Shown piece by piece: positions 25,081 through 32,873 of a stretch of 57,271 nucleotides of DNA (positions are counted from its first letter, which is position 1; each line of letters begins with the position of its first letter). This DNA comes from Lachnospiraceae bacterium (GTDB lineage Bacteria; Bacillota; Clostridia; Lachnospirales; Lachnospiraceae), in contig JAIKYA010000138.1 in NCBI GenBank assembly GCA_024683645.1, positions 1 through 57,271 on the forward strand, given 5' to 3'. Both the position numbers and the translations under genes were made by a program. The notes beneath the pieces were generated by a model, which worked only from the letters and a program-made list of their open reading frames with translations, ran no database searches and was not told the DNA's origin.

Positions 25081-27774
25081 ATGAAAGCAAAAAGAGTGAT
25101 AGCAATGCTGATGAGCCTGTCGCTGCTTGCATCAATGAGCGCGTGCGGGAAGGAGACAGAGAGCATGCCGGCGCAGAGCAGGAACGAGGAGATCGAGGAG
25201 GAGGCAAAACTGAGCGGACTGATGGCTGAAGCAGTGGGGTCCCATTCCTCGGATGCCGGCAAGGATGAAGTGGTATATGTACTTATGGATGCCGACGGAA
25301 AAGAAGAGAATGTGATAGTTTCGGATCAGCTGAAGAATGCCGGCGGAAACGCAAAGCTGAGCGATATGACGGAGCTTAAGGACATCTCAAATGTGAATGG
25401 TTACGGCAGCTACGAAAAGAACGAAGACGGGACGATCACCTGGGAAGCAGACGGGAGCGACATATTCTACCACGGCACTACTGACAAGGAACTGCCTGTA
25501 GAGGTGAAGCTTTCATATGAGCTGGACGGACAGAAGATAAGTGCAAAGGATCTGGCCGGTAAGGACGGACATGTAAAGATACGTCTGGATTATGAGAACA
25601 GATCAAAAGAGAATGTTGATGTGGACGGTAATGAATATGAGGTGAATGTGCCCTTCGTGATGGTAAGCGGCATGATACTTCCCGATGACACTTTTTCAAA
25701 TGTAAGTGTGACAAACGGTAAGGTGATAGGCGAGGGCAATAACGAGATAGTGCTGGGACTTGCATATCCCGGACTTAAGGAAAGTCTGGATTGGGACAAT
25801 ACCGTGGCTAAGGCAAAAGATGATGAAGCCAGGGAGAAGCTGGAAGAGATCAACATACCGGATTATGTGGAGATAGAGGCTGACGCGCATGATTTCGAAC
25901 TGGGAATGACCATGACACTTGCGGGCTGCGATATATTCAATCAGGTTGATGCGTCCGATTCGGTTGATCTGAGCGGGATACAGGAGAAGATGGATGAGCT
26001 CGGAAACGGCTCCAAAGAACTTGTAGACGGAAGTGCAGAGCTAAAGAACGGTACGGCAGAACTAAAGAACGGTACGACAGATCTTAAGAAGGGAACGGCA
26101 GATCTTTGGAACGGAACGGCGGATCTTAAGAAGGGAACGGCAGATCTTTGGAACGGAACAGCGGATCTGAAAAACGGCACGGCTGAACTGAAGAGCGGTA
26201 CGGGCGATCTGAAGAGCGGTACGGCAGAACTGAAAGACGGGACCGGAAAGCTGTATCAGGGAGCCGGTGATCTGAAAGACGGAAGCAGCAGATTAAAGAA
26301 CGGCGCAGGAGAGCTGAAGAACGGCAGCAGTGAACTGTATGAAGGCAGCAAGACATTAAAGAACGGCACGGAAGAGCTGTATAACGGGACAAAGAGCCTG
26401 AAAGAAGGTGCGGCAGGGCTCTATGCAGGAAGCGGTTCTTTATATGACGGTATCGTAAGCTATACCGACGGGGCCTTGCAGATAAGTGCGGGTGCCAGAC
26501 AGCTGGCCGGAGGAGCGGCTGTTGCAAAGAACGGCGCTGATACACTGGCGGCAGGTTTTGCCGAAAATGATATAGTCGGGAATGCGAATGCACTGGCAGA
26601 AGGTGCGTCGCAGATAAGTGCAGGCATAGACATGCTGAATGAGGCGCTTGCAGGCAGTACAAACGCAAGCGTATCAAAGCTGCGCGGTGCCGCTGCACTT
26701 ACCTCTGCAGCAGCCGAGTGGATGCAGGGCAATCTGGCGTCACTCCAGGCAGGCGGAGAGATCATGGGAAGTGATGAGCTTGCCGCACAGAGTGAAGCAC
26801 TGACAGGGGCGGTAAGTCTTACATATGAGCAGTGCTACGGCGCATTGCAGCTGGCAGCAGGCGGGGACAGCACTGAAGCGGTAAAAGCACTGACGGCATG
26901 TAAAACGGCGGCTGCACTGTATGGTTCTGTCGCAACGGAGCTGGAGTCGGCTATGGCATCCGTGCCGGAGCAGATGACGCCGCTTAAGAACGGTGCGGAT
27001 CAGCTGGCCGGAGGAGCTGCACAGCTGGCAGGCGGACTTAAGAACGTAGGTGACGGGGTAGCAAAGCTTGATGCGGGACTGAATGAGCTGTCACAGGGTG
27101 CGGCTGCGCTTTCAAGCGGAGCTGACGGCCTGGTACAGAATAATGATGCACTGGTTAAAGGTGCGGCGGATCTGAAGGAGGGCGCCGGCAGACTTGATGA
27201 GGGCGCCGGAAGCGTAATGAACGGAGCGGGCAGGATATTTGAAGGCGCCGGTGATCTCACGGCCGGTGCCGGAAAACTCGTTGAAGGAAGCAGCAGCCTT
27301 TATGAAGGAGCTGCGCAGCTGGATGCCGGTGCAGGCAGCCTGAAGGCCGGAGTTGCAAAAGTAGATGAAGGTGCAGGCAGACTGAACGACGGTGCCGGAA
27401 AACTGTTTGAGGGCGCCGGAAAGCTTGATGACGGTGCATTTAAACTTTATGACGGAGCAGGCAGGCTTAATGACGGAGCAGGCAGACTGTATGAAGGCGC
27501 GGGAAAGCTTGATGACGGAGCAGGCCGACTCACTGAAGGCGCAGCAAAACTTGATGAAGGAGCTGCAGCGCTTCGCGACGGAATGATAAGACTGGATGAG
27601 GAAGGGATACAGAAAGTGACGGAACTGCTTGGGGATGATGCGACGGAAATACTGAACAGATTTAAGGCTGTTCGTAAGGCGGGTGAAAACTATACCAGTT
27701 TTACGGGAGCACTTGATGAAGACGGTGATGCAAACAGTGTGAGATTCGTCTATAAGACCGGAGCTGTGAAATGA
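25081..27774 (+). CDS. Giant lipoprotein with X-X-X-Leu-X-X-Gly heptad repeats
   Basis: 897 residues. N-terminal signal with lipobox (SLLASMSAC, cysteine near residue 22), then a beta-rich domain to about residue 300. From about residue 305 to 855 the chain is mostly heptads of the form xxLxxGx, such as ELKNGTADLKKGTADLWNG, with an interruption of non-repetitive helix around residues 520-640. This repeat is known from the family labelled xxxLxxG_by_4 and from YhgE/Pip-like export proteins. It likely forms a long rod or tube outside the membrane. Position right after an MMPL pump under TetR control suggests an export adaptor that carries cargo through the wall. Role is inference. Confidence 0.8.
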   Translation: MKAKRVIAMLMSLSLLASMSACGKETESMPAQSRNEEIEEEAKLSGLMAEAVGSHSSDAGKDEVVYVLMDADGKEENVIVSDQLKNAGGNAKLSDMTELKDISNVNGYGSYEKNEDGTITWEADGSDIFYHGTTDKELPVEVKLSYELDGQKISAKDLAGKDGHVKIRLDYENRSKENVDVDGNEYEVNVPFVMVSGMILPDDTFSNVSVTNGKVIGEGNNEIVLGLAYPGLKESLDWDNTVAKAKDDEAREKLEEINIPDYVEIEADAHDFELGMTMTLAGCDIFNQVDASDSVDLSGIQEKMDELGNGSKELVDGSAELKNGTAELKNGTTDLKKGTADLWNGTADLKKGTADLWNGTADLKNGTAELKSGTGDLKSGTAELKDGTGKLYQGAGDLKDGSSRLKNGAGELKNGSSELYEGSKTLKNGTEELYNGTKSLKEGAAGLYAGSGSLYDGIVSYTDGALQISAGARQLAGGAAVAKNGADTLAAGFAENDIVGNANALAEGASQISAGIDMLNEALAGSTNASVSKLRGAAALTSAAAEWMQGNLASLQAGGEIMGSDELAAQSEALTGAVSLTYEQCYGALQLAAGGDSTEAVKALTACKTAAALYGSVATELESAMASVPEQMTPLKNGADQLAGGAAQLAGGLKNVGDGVAKLDAGLNELSQGAAALSSGADGLVQNNDALVKGAADLKEGAGRLDEGAGSVMNGAGRIFEGAGDLTAGAGKLVEGSSSLYEGAAQLDAGAGSLKAGVAKVDEGAGRLNDGAGKLFEGAGKLDDGAFKLYDGAGRLNDGAGRLYEGAGKLDDGAGRLTEGAAKLDEGAAALRDGMIRLDEEGIQKVTELLGDDATEILNRFKAVRKAGENYTSFTGALDEDGDANSVRFVYKTGAVK
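26080..26163 (+). repeat. Two tandem 42-bp units within the heptad-repeat gene
   Basis: Units 26080-26121 and 26122-26163 differ at a single base. Each encodes two heptads. Near-identity at the DNA level, against looser repeats elsewhere in the gene, suggests recent slippage or recombination that changes rod length by two heptads. Confidence 0.8.
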
Positions 27775-27794
27775 TAAACTTAAGCAGTAAAATG

Positions 27795-27828
27795 AAAAGG
27801 CAGGGGCTGTAAAACCCCTGCCTTTTTA
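27795..27828. terminator. Bidirectional intrinsic terminator
   Basis: Stem GGCAGGGG/CCCCTGCC (27799-27806 and 27815-27822) with an 8-nt loop, T5 on the right and A4 on the left. It serves both the heptad-repeat gene and the convergent GGDEF gene. Confidence 0.9.
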
Positions 27829-29766
27829 TACGCTTCTGTGTCTGCGGTGGCGCACCTTATAGTTGTACATCTTTTCGTCAGCGAGGCTTAAGGCATTATC
27901 AAGGGTTATATCCCTGAAATCGTCAAAGACCAGAATGCCTATGCTGGCGGATACGTTATAGGGCTTGTTTAAGGTTCTGGATTTGGCTTCTATGGCTTCG
28001 GTAAATTCCGATGCGCGCTCGGCTTCATCATTTCTGCTGTATTCGCCGATACCGATCAGGAAGAATTCGTCGCCGCCGCTTCGGACGCAGATCTCATTGC
28101 TGCGGGTAACGCTGTTGAGTACCTGGCAGAGTATCTTCAGTCCGAAATCTCCTTCACTGTGGCCGAAGGTGTCGTTGATATATTTAAGGCCGTCCATATC
28201 GATGACTCCGACAAAAAGTGCACATTTGTCTGTAGCGGCAGCCGCCGACATGAGCCGGAACTGTTCATACATGCCTCTTCTGTTATAGGCGCGGGTCATT
28301 TCATCACGGACAGACATGGTCTGGAGGCGTTCCCTTGAACGGATCATTTCGAGACAGTTGTTGATGTAGCGCAGCCAGGTGCGGTAAACGATATTGAATA
28401 AGGAGTCGGGAGAAAGCTCCCTGTGCAGCACGGCATAACCCAGAAGGGCACCGTCAAAATGCACCGGTGAGAAATAGAATAAGCCGGGCTCCTCGCGTTC
28501 CTCGTCAAGCTTGGGATGCATGCAGGAGATCCAGAAGGAACGGTCAGGGTCTATCCCGCTGAATTTATCATCGTCAACGGTTGAGGTGGCTACATATGTA
28601 CGCATTGATTCGGGATAGCCTTCGTAGGTGTCCTCGTCTATATTGAGCCAGTTTTCCCTGAGACAGAGATAGAAATTACGATAGGGTTTAAGCTGGTCAG
28701 CATATTCATAGATCTTTTTCAGACATTCCTCGGTAGAACCGGATGCGGTAAAGTCCTCAAAAGCATAGCTCTCCATAAGCTGTCCGATCCCTATATGTTT
28801 GGAGTTTTCCTCATCCGCATGATTATAGGAACTGATATAAAGTGAGCCGCGGAAGCGTCTCATCGAGTGTATGGGATCGGTCTGACAGCCGCAGCTGGCA
28901 CCGGGATGGAACTGAAGCTTCGTATCACGCGCATGCGGTAAGATCTCGGCACCGGGCTCGATACGCTTGCGGATCTGATCGACCGCATCTGCACCCATGG
29001 TGATATCACCGGGATCGTAGGAACTTAAGGTGGTGAGATTCACAGCGGCTTCGTCAGAAGCATCAAAACCTATGACCAGTATGTCTTCGGGAACACGTAT
29101 GCCCATTTTCTGCAGACGGTCGATAAGACCGATAGCCATGCAGTCGCTGGCGCAGATCACCGCATCGGGACGGGGGATCTCGCCACCTGCGATCCTTCTG
29201 GCAAGATTGTCACCGCTCCAGTACCAGAAATCACCGTATATAATGTGTTCGGGAGCTACGTCCAGTCCGTGTCTGCGGATCTCGTCAAGAAATACCTGCA
29301 GGCGTTCTTCGGAAACGTTTACGCCCTTATGACCGGTTATGACGCAGATTTTTTTCCGTCCGTGGTCTTCTATGGTATGACGTACCATTTCACGAAGTAC
29401 CGCTTCATTGTCGTTATGGATCAGTTCTGTGCCTTCGGTAGGCAGTTCCAGAGAAAACTTGGGAAGCTCAGGGTATTGTTCAAGGCGTTTGACCAGCATC
29501 TTTAAACTGCGGTCATCAGGATCGCCGGTCAGGGTAGTGTGGTCAAGGATGACACCGTCCAGCTCAGCAAGATTTGCCAGTCTGAAGATGTTTGCTTCGC
29601 CCTTTACATAGTTTTCATGAGGAAAAGAAAGATGGATGCTTGAAGCAAAGACACACAGATCATAATCGTATTTTTTGCATTGTTCCATAGCACCTTCGGT
29701 TATCCTTCGTACGTGCACTATCTCGGGATAGCCTACGAAAAGTCCTATTCTTTTACGTCTGCCCAT
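27826..29766 (-). CDS. Periplasmic-binding-protein-like sensor fused to GGDEF
   Basis: 646 residues. Residues 1-280 look like a LacI/GalR-type sugar-binding (PBP1) domain: RRKRIGLFVGYPEIVHVRRI, DAVICASDCMAIGLIDRLQK and RVPEDILVIGFDASDEA, but no DNA-binding helix-turn-helix precedes it. A linker region of about 200 residues follows, then GGDEF from about 475: SVRDEMTRAYNRRGMYEQF and the intact RSGGDEFFLIG. No signal peptide or membrane helix, so it appears to be a cytoplasmic sensor that makes c-di-GMP in answer to a small molecule. The start at 29766 is set by TAGGAGAT; an extra seven codons are possible. Confidence 0.85.
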   Translation of the reverse strand: MGRRKRIGLFVGYPEIVHVRRITEGAMEQCKKYDYDLCVFASSIHLSFPHENYVKGEANIFRLANLAELDGVILDHTTLTGDPDDRSLKMLVKRLEQYPELPKFSLELPTEGTELIHNDNEAVLREMVRHTIEDHGRKKICVITGHKGVNVSEERLQVFLDEIRRHGLDVAPEHIIYGDFWYWSGDNLARRIAGGEIPRPDAVICASDCMAIGLIDRLQKMGIRVPEDILVIGFDASDEAAVNLTTLSSYDPGDITMGADAVDQIRKRIEPGAEILPHARDTKLQFHPGASCGCQTDPIHSMRRFRGSLYISSYNHADEENSKHIGIGQLMESYAFEDFTASGSTEECLKKIYEYADQLKPYRNFYLCLRENWLNIDEDTYEGYPESMRTYVATSTVDDDKFSGIDPDRSFWISCMHPKLDEEREEPGLFYFSPVHFDGALLGYAVLHRELSPDSLFNIVYRTWLRYINNCLEMIRSRERLQTMSVRDEMTRAYNRRGMYEQFRLMSAAAATDKCALFVGVIDMDGLKYINDTFGHSEGDFGLKILCQVLNSVTRSNEICVRSGGDEFFLIGIGEYSRNDEAERASEFTEAIEAKSRTLNKPYNVSASIGILVFDDFRDITLDNALSLADEKMYNYKVRHRRHRSV

Positions 29767-29805
29767 GATATCTCCTATTAATTGCATGACCTAAGATATG
29801 CGTCT

Positions 29806-29834
29806 ATTATACAGGCTTATAGAGTGTATAGCAA
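29806..29834 (-). promoter_or_regulatory. Promoter of the PBP-GGDEF gene
   Basis: On the minus strand: TTGCTA (complement of 29829-29834), 17 bp, TATAAT (complement of 29806-29811) with an extended TG before it. Confidence 0.6.
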
Positions 29835-29856
29835 GTGTCAAAACTCTTCTTTGTGC

Positions 29857-29886
29857 TTGACATAATATGGTTTGCAAGCTTATAAT
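29857..29886 (+). promoter_or_regulatory. Promoter of rny
   Basis: -35 TTGACA (29857-29862), 18-bp spacer, -10 TATAAT (29881-29886), both consensus. About 62 bp before the rny start. Confidence 0.8.
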
Positions 29887-29947
29887 ATTCGTGTTGTGTT
29901 GTCAACAAATTTGCACAATGAAAACTAAATAAGGAGGTTCACGTACA

Positions 29948-31504
29948 ATGATGTACGCAGTAACAGCGCTTATTGCGGTCGTTGTCACGCTGATCATAGC
30001 AATACCGGTTGTATCAAAGGTTTCGGTGAACAAATATAAGCAGGATACCGAAAAGAAGATCGGCAATGCGGAGGAGAAAGCGCGGGCGATAATCGATGAT
30101 GCTCTGAAAACTGCTGAGGAGAAGAAGCGTGAGAGCCTGATCGAAGTGAAAGAGGAGACCATCAAGGTCAAGAACGAACTGGATCGGGAGCTGAAGGAAC
30201 GTCGTAATGAAATGACGAAATCCGAACGCAGGATACTTCAGAAGGAAGAGAACATTGACAAGAAAACGGAAGCAATAGAACGCAAAGAACAGTCTCTGGC
30301 CCAGAAGGAAGCCAACCTTCAGAAGAAGAAGGAAGAAGTGGATAAACTGGGAGAACAGAGAGTACAGGAACTGGAACGTATCTCGGGTTTGTCATCCGAC
30401 CAGGCTAAGGAATTCCTGCTTAAGACGGTTGAGGAGGATGTAAAGCACGAAACTGCAATGAAGATCAAGGAAGCTGAACTGAGGGCAAAAGAGGAAGCGG
30501 ACAAGAAAGCCAGGGAATATGTGGTGACCGCGATCCAGAGATGTGCCGCAGATCATGTGTCCGAGACAACGATCTCGGTAGTGCAGCTGCCCAGCGATGA
30601 AATGAAGGGACGTATCATTGGACGCGAGGGACGAAACATCCGTACACTGGAAACCATGACAGGTGTGGAGCTGATCGTCGACGATACTCCGGAAGCGGTA
30701 GTGCTTTCAGCTTTTGATCCGGTAAGGAGAGAGGTTGCAAGACTTGCGCTTGACCATCTGATCATAGACGGACGTATACATCCCGCCAGGATCGAGGAAA
30801 CGGTCGAGAAGGCAAGACGTGAGGTTGAGACCAGCATGAAGGAAGCCGGTGAAGCGGCTCTTCTGGACTGCGGTGTACACGGCCTGCATCCCGAGCTTAC
30901 GAGACTGATCGGAAGACTCAAGTACAGAACGAGCTTTGGCCAGAATGCACTGACCCACTCTATAGAGGTAGCGCAGATAGCAGGCCTGCTTGCCGAGGAA
31001 GTCGGCATAGATGCGAGAGCGGCAAAGAGAGCCGGACTGCTCCATGATATAGGCAAGGCCGTGGATCATGATATGGACGGATCTCATGTACAGCTCGGAG
31101 CAGAGCTCTGCAAGAAGTACAAGGAGAACGATATCATCGTTAATGCGGTGGAAGCACACCACGGAGATGTGGAGCCCAGGAGTCTGGTAGCCTGCATAGT
31201 TCAGGCTGCAGATGCTATATCAGCAGCAAGACCCGGTGCCAGAAGAGAGACGCTTGGTACATATACCAACAGACTCACCCAGCTCGAAGAGATCACCAAT
31301 TCCTTTGACGGAGTTGAGAAGTCATTTGCCATACAGGCAGGACGTGAAGTACGTGTTATGGTCGTTCCCGATAAGGTATCCGATGACGATATGGTCATCC
31401 TTGCAAGAGATATCTCTAAGAAAGTGGAAGACGAGATGCTCTATCCCGGCGTGATAAAGATCAACGTGATAAGAGAATCGAGAGTAGTGGACTACGCAAA
31501 CTGA
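29948..31504 (+). CDS. rny: Ribonuclease Y
   Basis: 518 residues, normal length. One N-terminal membrane helix, a long charged coiled coil (residues about 30-200), KH domain with [13 protein letters not shown], and HD domain with [12 protein letters not shown] and the metal histidines, then a C-terminal domain. Membrane-anchored endoribonuclease that starts mRNA decay in Firmicutes. AAGGAGG precedes the start. In many Clostridia it directly follows recA-recX; here about 8 kb of accessory genes separate them. Confidence 0.96.
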   Translation: MMYAVTALIAVVVTLIIAIPVVSKVSVNKYKQDTEKKIGNAEEKARAIIDDALKTAEEKKRESLIEVKEETIKVKNELDRELKERRNEMTKSERRILQKEENIDKKTEAIERKEQSLAQKEANLQKKKEEVDKLGEQRVQELERISGLSSDQAKEFLLKTVEEDVKHETAMKIKEAELRAKEEADKKAREYVVTAIQRCAADHVSETTISVVQLPSDEMKGRIIGREGRNIRTLETMTGVELIVDDTPEAVVLSAFDPVRREVARLALDHLIIDGRIHPARIEETVEKARREVETSMKEAGEAALLDCGVHGLHPELTRLIGRLKYRTSFGQNALTHSIEVAQIAGLLAEEVGIDARAAKRAGLLHDIGKAVDHDMDGSHVQLGAELCKKYKENDIIVNAVEAHHGDVEPRSLVACIVQAADAISAARPGARRETLGTYTNRLTQLEEITNSFDGVEKSFAIQAGREVRVMVVPDKVSDDDMVILARDISKKVEDEMLYPGVIKINVIRESRVVDYAN

Positions 31505-31510
31505 AAGAAA

Positions 31511-31535
31511 AGCCGCAGGCGCAACGCCTGCGGCT
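31511..31535 (+). terminator. Strong stem-loop after rny
   Basis: Perfect 11-bp stem AGCCGCAGGCG/CGCCTGCGGCT with a CAA loop. The following tract is CTTCTT rather than pure T. Confidence 0.7.
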
Positions 31536-31540
31536 CTTCT

Positions 31541-31690
31541 TGCTTTATAGGAAATTCCTCTGGAATTTCCATAAAGCAAAAAGCCCTCCGGGCGGGATGC
31601 GCACTCGCGCGAGAGGAAAATGTTGCCTTCGGCAACCGCGCGAGACGCCGGCGTTCCGCAAGCGAAACGCTTTGTTCTATTACGGGGACA
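31541..31690. repeat. Composite palindromic (REP-like) element
   Basis: First hairpin 31541-31578: TGCTTTAT, a bulged A, GGAAATTCC, then GGAATTTCC ATAAAGCA, 17 paired bases. Next CTCGCGCG (31604-31611) pairs with CGCGCGAG (31637-31644) around an inner GTTGCC-TTC-GGCAAC hairpin (31622-31636). GC-rich palindromic text continues to about 31690. No plausible coding frame. The layout suggests an interspersed repeat, to be tested by searching for further copies. Confidence 0.55.
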
Positions 31691-31816
31691 ATACAGGCAT
31701 GAAAACCATTATCGCATTTAAGTGTGATAATTATATAATCTTTCAAACAGCATCAAACGAAAAAGTATCATGTGATAGTCTTGAAACATAGAATATAAAA
31801 AGCATTTCAGAAATTA

Positions 31817-31847
31817 AAAAACCGTCCATAAACATGAACGGTTTTTT
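31817..31847. terminator. Terminator of tRNA-Leu(AAG)
   Basis: AACCGT/ACGGTT stem extended by CAT/ATG past one mismatch, with A6 on the left and T6 on the right, so it can stop transcription in both directions. The tRNA is read on the minus strand. Confidence 0.75.
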
Positions 31848-31848
31848 C

Positions 31849-31932
31849 TGCGGGAAAAGAGACTTGAACTCTCACGCCCTAACGAGCACTAGATCCTTAG
31901 TCTAGCCTGTCTGCCAATTCCAGCATTCCCGC
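31849..31932 (-). tRNA. tRNA-Leu, anticodon AAG
   Basis: 84 nt class II tRNA. Acceptor GCGGGAA pairs with TTCCCGC, discriminator A. Anticodon stem CTAGA/TCTAG encloses the loop CTAAGGA, giving anticodon AAG. A long variable arm and a GTTCAAG T-loop are present. The CCA end is not encoded. Confidence 0.92.
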
Positions 31933-31943
31933 AAACAAATGGT

Positions 31944-31972
31944 ATGATATCAGATTTCCGTTTGCTTGTCAA
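31944..31972 (-). promoter_or_regulatory. Promoter of tRNA-Leu(AAG)
   Basis: Minus strand: TTGACA (complement of 31967-31972), 17 bp, TATCAT (complement of 31944-31949), 11 bp before the tRNA. Confidence 0.75.
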
Positions 31973-32176
31973 TCTAATATCAAAAAAAATATAAAAAATT
32001 GTTACTATTCACAGACTAATCGCCCTCCCGGCTTCTCCTGTCAATAACATGTGACGATTTTTCTCATCATTCAAATGTCATAAAAAGTCAGATTTTATCG
32101 AGCTTTTTGGTTTTTTTCCATGACCTTTAATCGTCATGTAATATAATTATACATAACGATATAAGGAGGTGATCGT

Positions 32177-32261
32177 ATGGCAATCACATACAACAACAGG
32201 TATCTATGAGGATTCCATCCTTGCTGCTTTCAGTCCGGATACCATCGTAATGCAGGCATAA
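32177..32261 (+). pseudogene. Very short ORF with a one-base frameshift
   Basis: AAGGAGGTGATCGT leads to an ATG at 32177 that reads MAITYNNRYL and stops at 32209. Shifting by one base inside TATCTAT lets reading continue as YEDSILAAFSPDTIVMQA to a stop at 32261. With the shift it would be a protein of about 28 residues. The very strong ribosome site argues for past translation. It may instead be a leader peptide. No family recognised. Confidence 0.35.
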
Positions 32262-32311
32262 GTGTTCTATGCGCAGATGGCCTTTGGTATCATATTATGT
32301 AAATCAGGGGT

Positions 32312-32497
32312 GACACGCATAATTGGCGAAAGCTCCGATATGCGTGTCGACAAATGTGGAATAATACACGCAGATCGGACTTAAAACGAAAGTCTGCGTG
32401 TTACTGAGACACGCAAATCCGGAAGAAATACATATCTGCGTGTTCGCGAAAGCCATAGCATACACGCAAATAAAAGGATTGACGTGAAAATGCGTGT
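32312..32497. repeat. Array of eight alternating ACACGCA/TGCGTGT sites (four inverted pairs)
   Basis: ACACGCA or its complement occurs at 32313, 32341, 32366, 32395, 32409, 32437, 32462 and 32491, strictly alternating in direction. Gaps between starts are 28, 25, 29, 14, 28, 25, 29, so the second set of four repeats the first with an exact 96-bp offset, although the sequence between sites is poorly conserved. Each pair could form a hairpin of 35-36 nt; the first stem is 10 bp (GACACGCATA/TATGCGTGTC) and the second 9 bp. No T runs follow, so these are not terminators. Also CGAAAG recurs at 32327, 32387 and 32447, spaced 60 bp. Confidence 0.8.
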
Positions 32498-32776
32498 ATA
32501 TTTTGGGATTTGGACTATTTTTGCAGCTTTAGGCGTTGGTGAATATGCCTGAGCTGATCCCCGCTTTATTATCAGCCGCGTTCACAGGAGTGGCCGATCC
32601 CGGTGGGAAAATGTTCGATCCTTTTTCATTTCAGCGGTTTTCTTCAGATGGGACTTGTATTTGCCGGCTGCGTAGATTAGACTGTAACTGATGTGTATAT
32701 ATATAAGTATATGAATTACGGAGGGGTATATGAGGAAAAATTTTGCATCCGACACTTATATTCGACCGGTATTGGT
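32498..32776. other. Gene-free stretch upstream of the LtaS-like gene
   Basis: No reading frame with convincing support. A 29-codon frame starts at 32730 after GGAGGGG but ends within the hairpin element, and is judged unlikely to be a gene. Short segments around 32590-32630 (GTGGCCGAT, AAAATGTTCGATC) might be mobile-element debris, but this is not established. Confidence 0.4.
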
Positions 32777-32828
32777 GATAGAATGTTACTGTTCACGGCC
32801 TTCGGGCAGTGAACAGTAACGATAGAAT
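32777..32828. mobile_element. 36-bp hairpin flanked by an 8-bp direct repeat
   Basis: The hairpin at 32785-32820 has 12-bp perfect arms GTTACTGTTCAC/GTGAACAGTAAC, then one mismatch and a further GCC/GGC stem closed by a TTCG loop. It is bracketed by the exact direct repeat GATAGAAT (32777-32784 and 32821-32828), as expected of a target-site duplication. It could be a minimal palindromic insertion or the joined ends left after loss of a larger transposon; 8-bp duplications are typical of IS66, ISL3, IS256 and IS1595 groups. A partial arm-like copy GTTACTATTCAC occurs at 32001. Confidence 0.7.
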
Positions 32829-32873
32829 ATACGATGTTTGTTGAAAGCACGGCTATTTGTTTACGGAGGAAAC

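Noticed and set aside
32590-32640. Insertion-sequence end near GTGGCCGAT
   Set aside because: Short motifs resemble mobile-element text from memory, but no inverted ends or transposase fragment could be shown.
32730-32819. 29-codon ORF after GGAGGGG
   Set aside because: Its last third is made from the hairpin insertion, and the uninterrupted version would run into the LtaS-like gene out of frame. No similarity noticed.
32785-32820. 36-bp hairpin as an intrinsic terminator
   Set aside because: No T run on either side, and no gene ends directly before it. The flanking 8-bp repeat fits insertion better.
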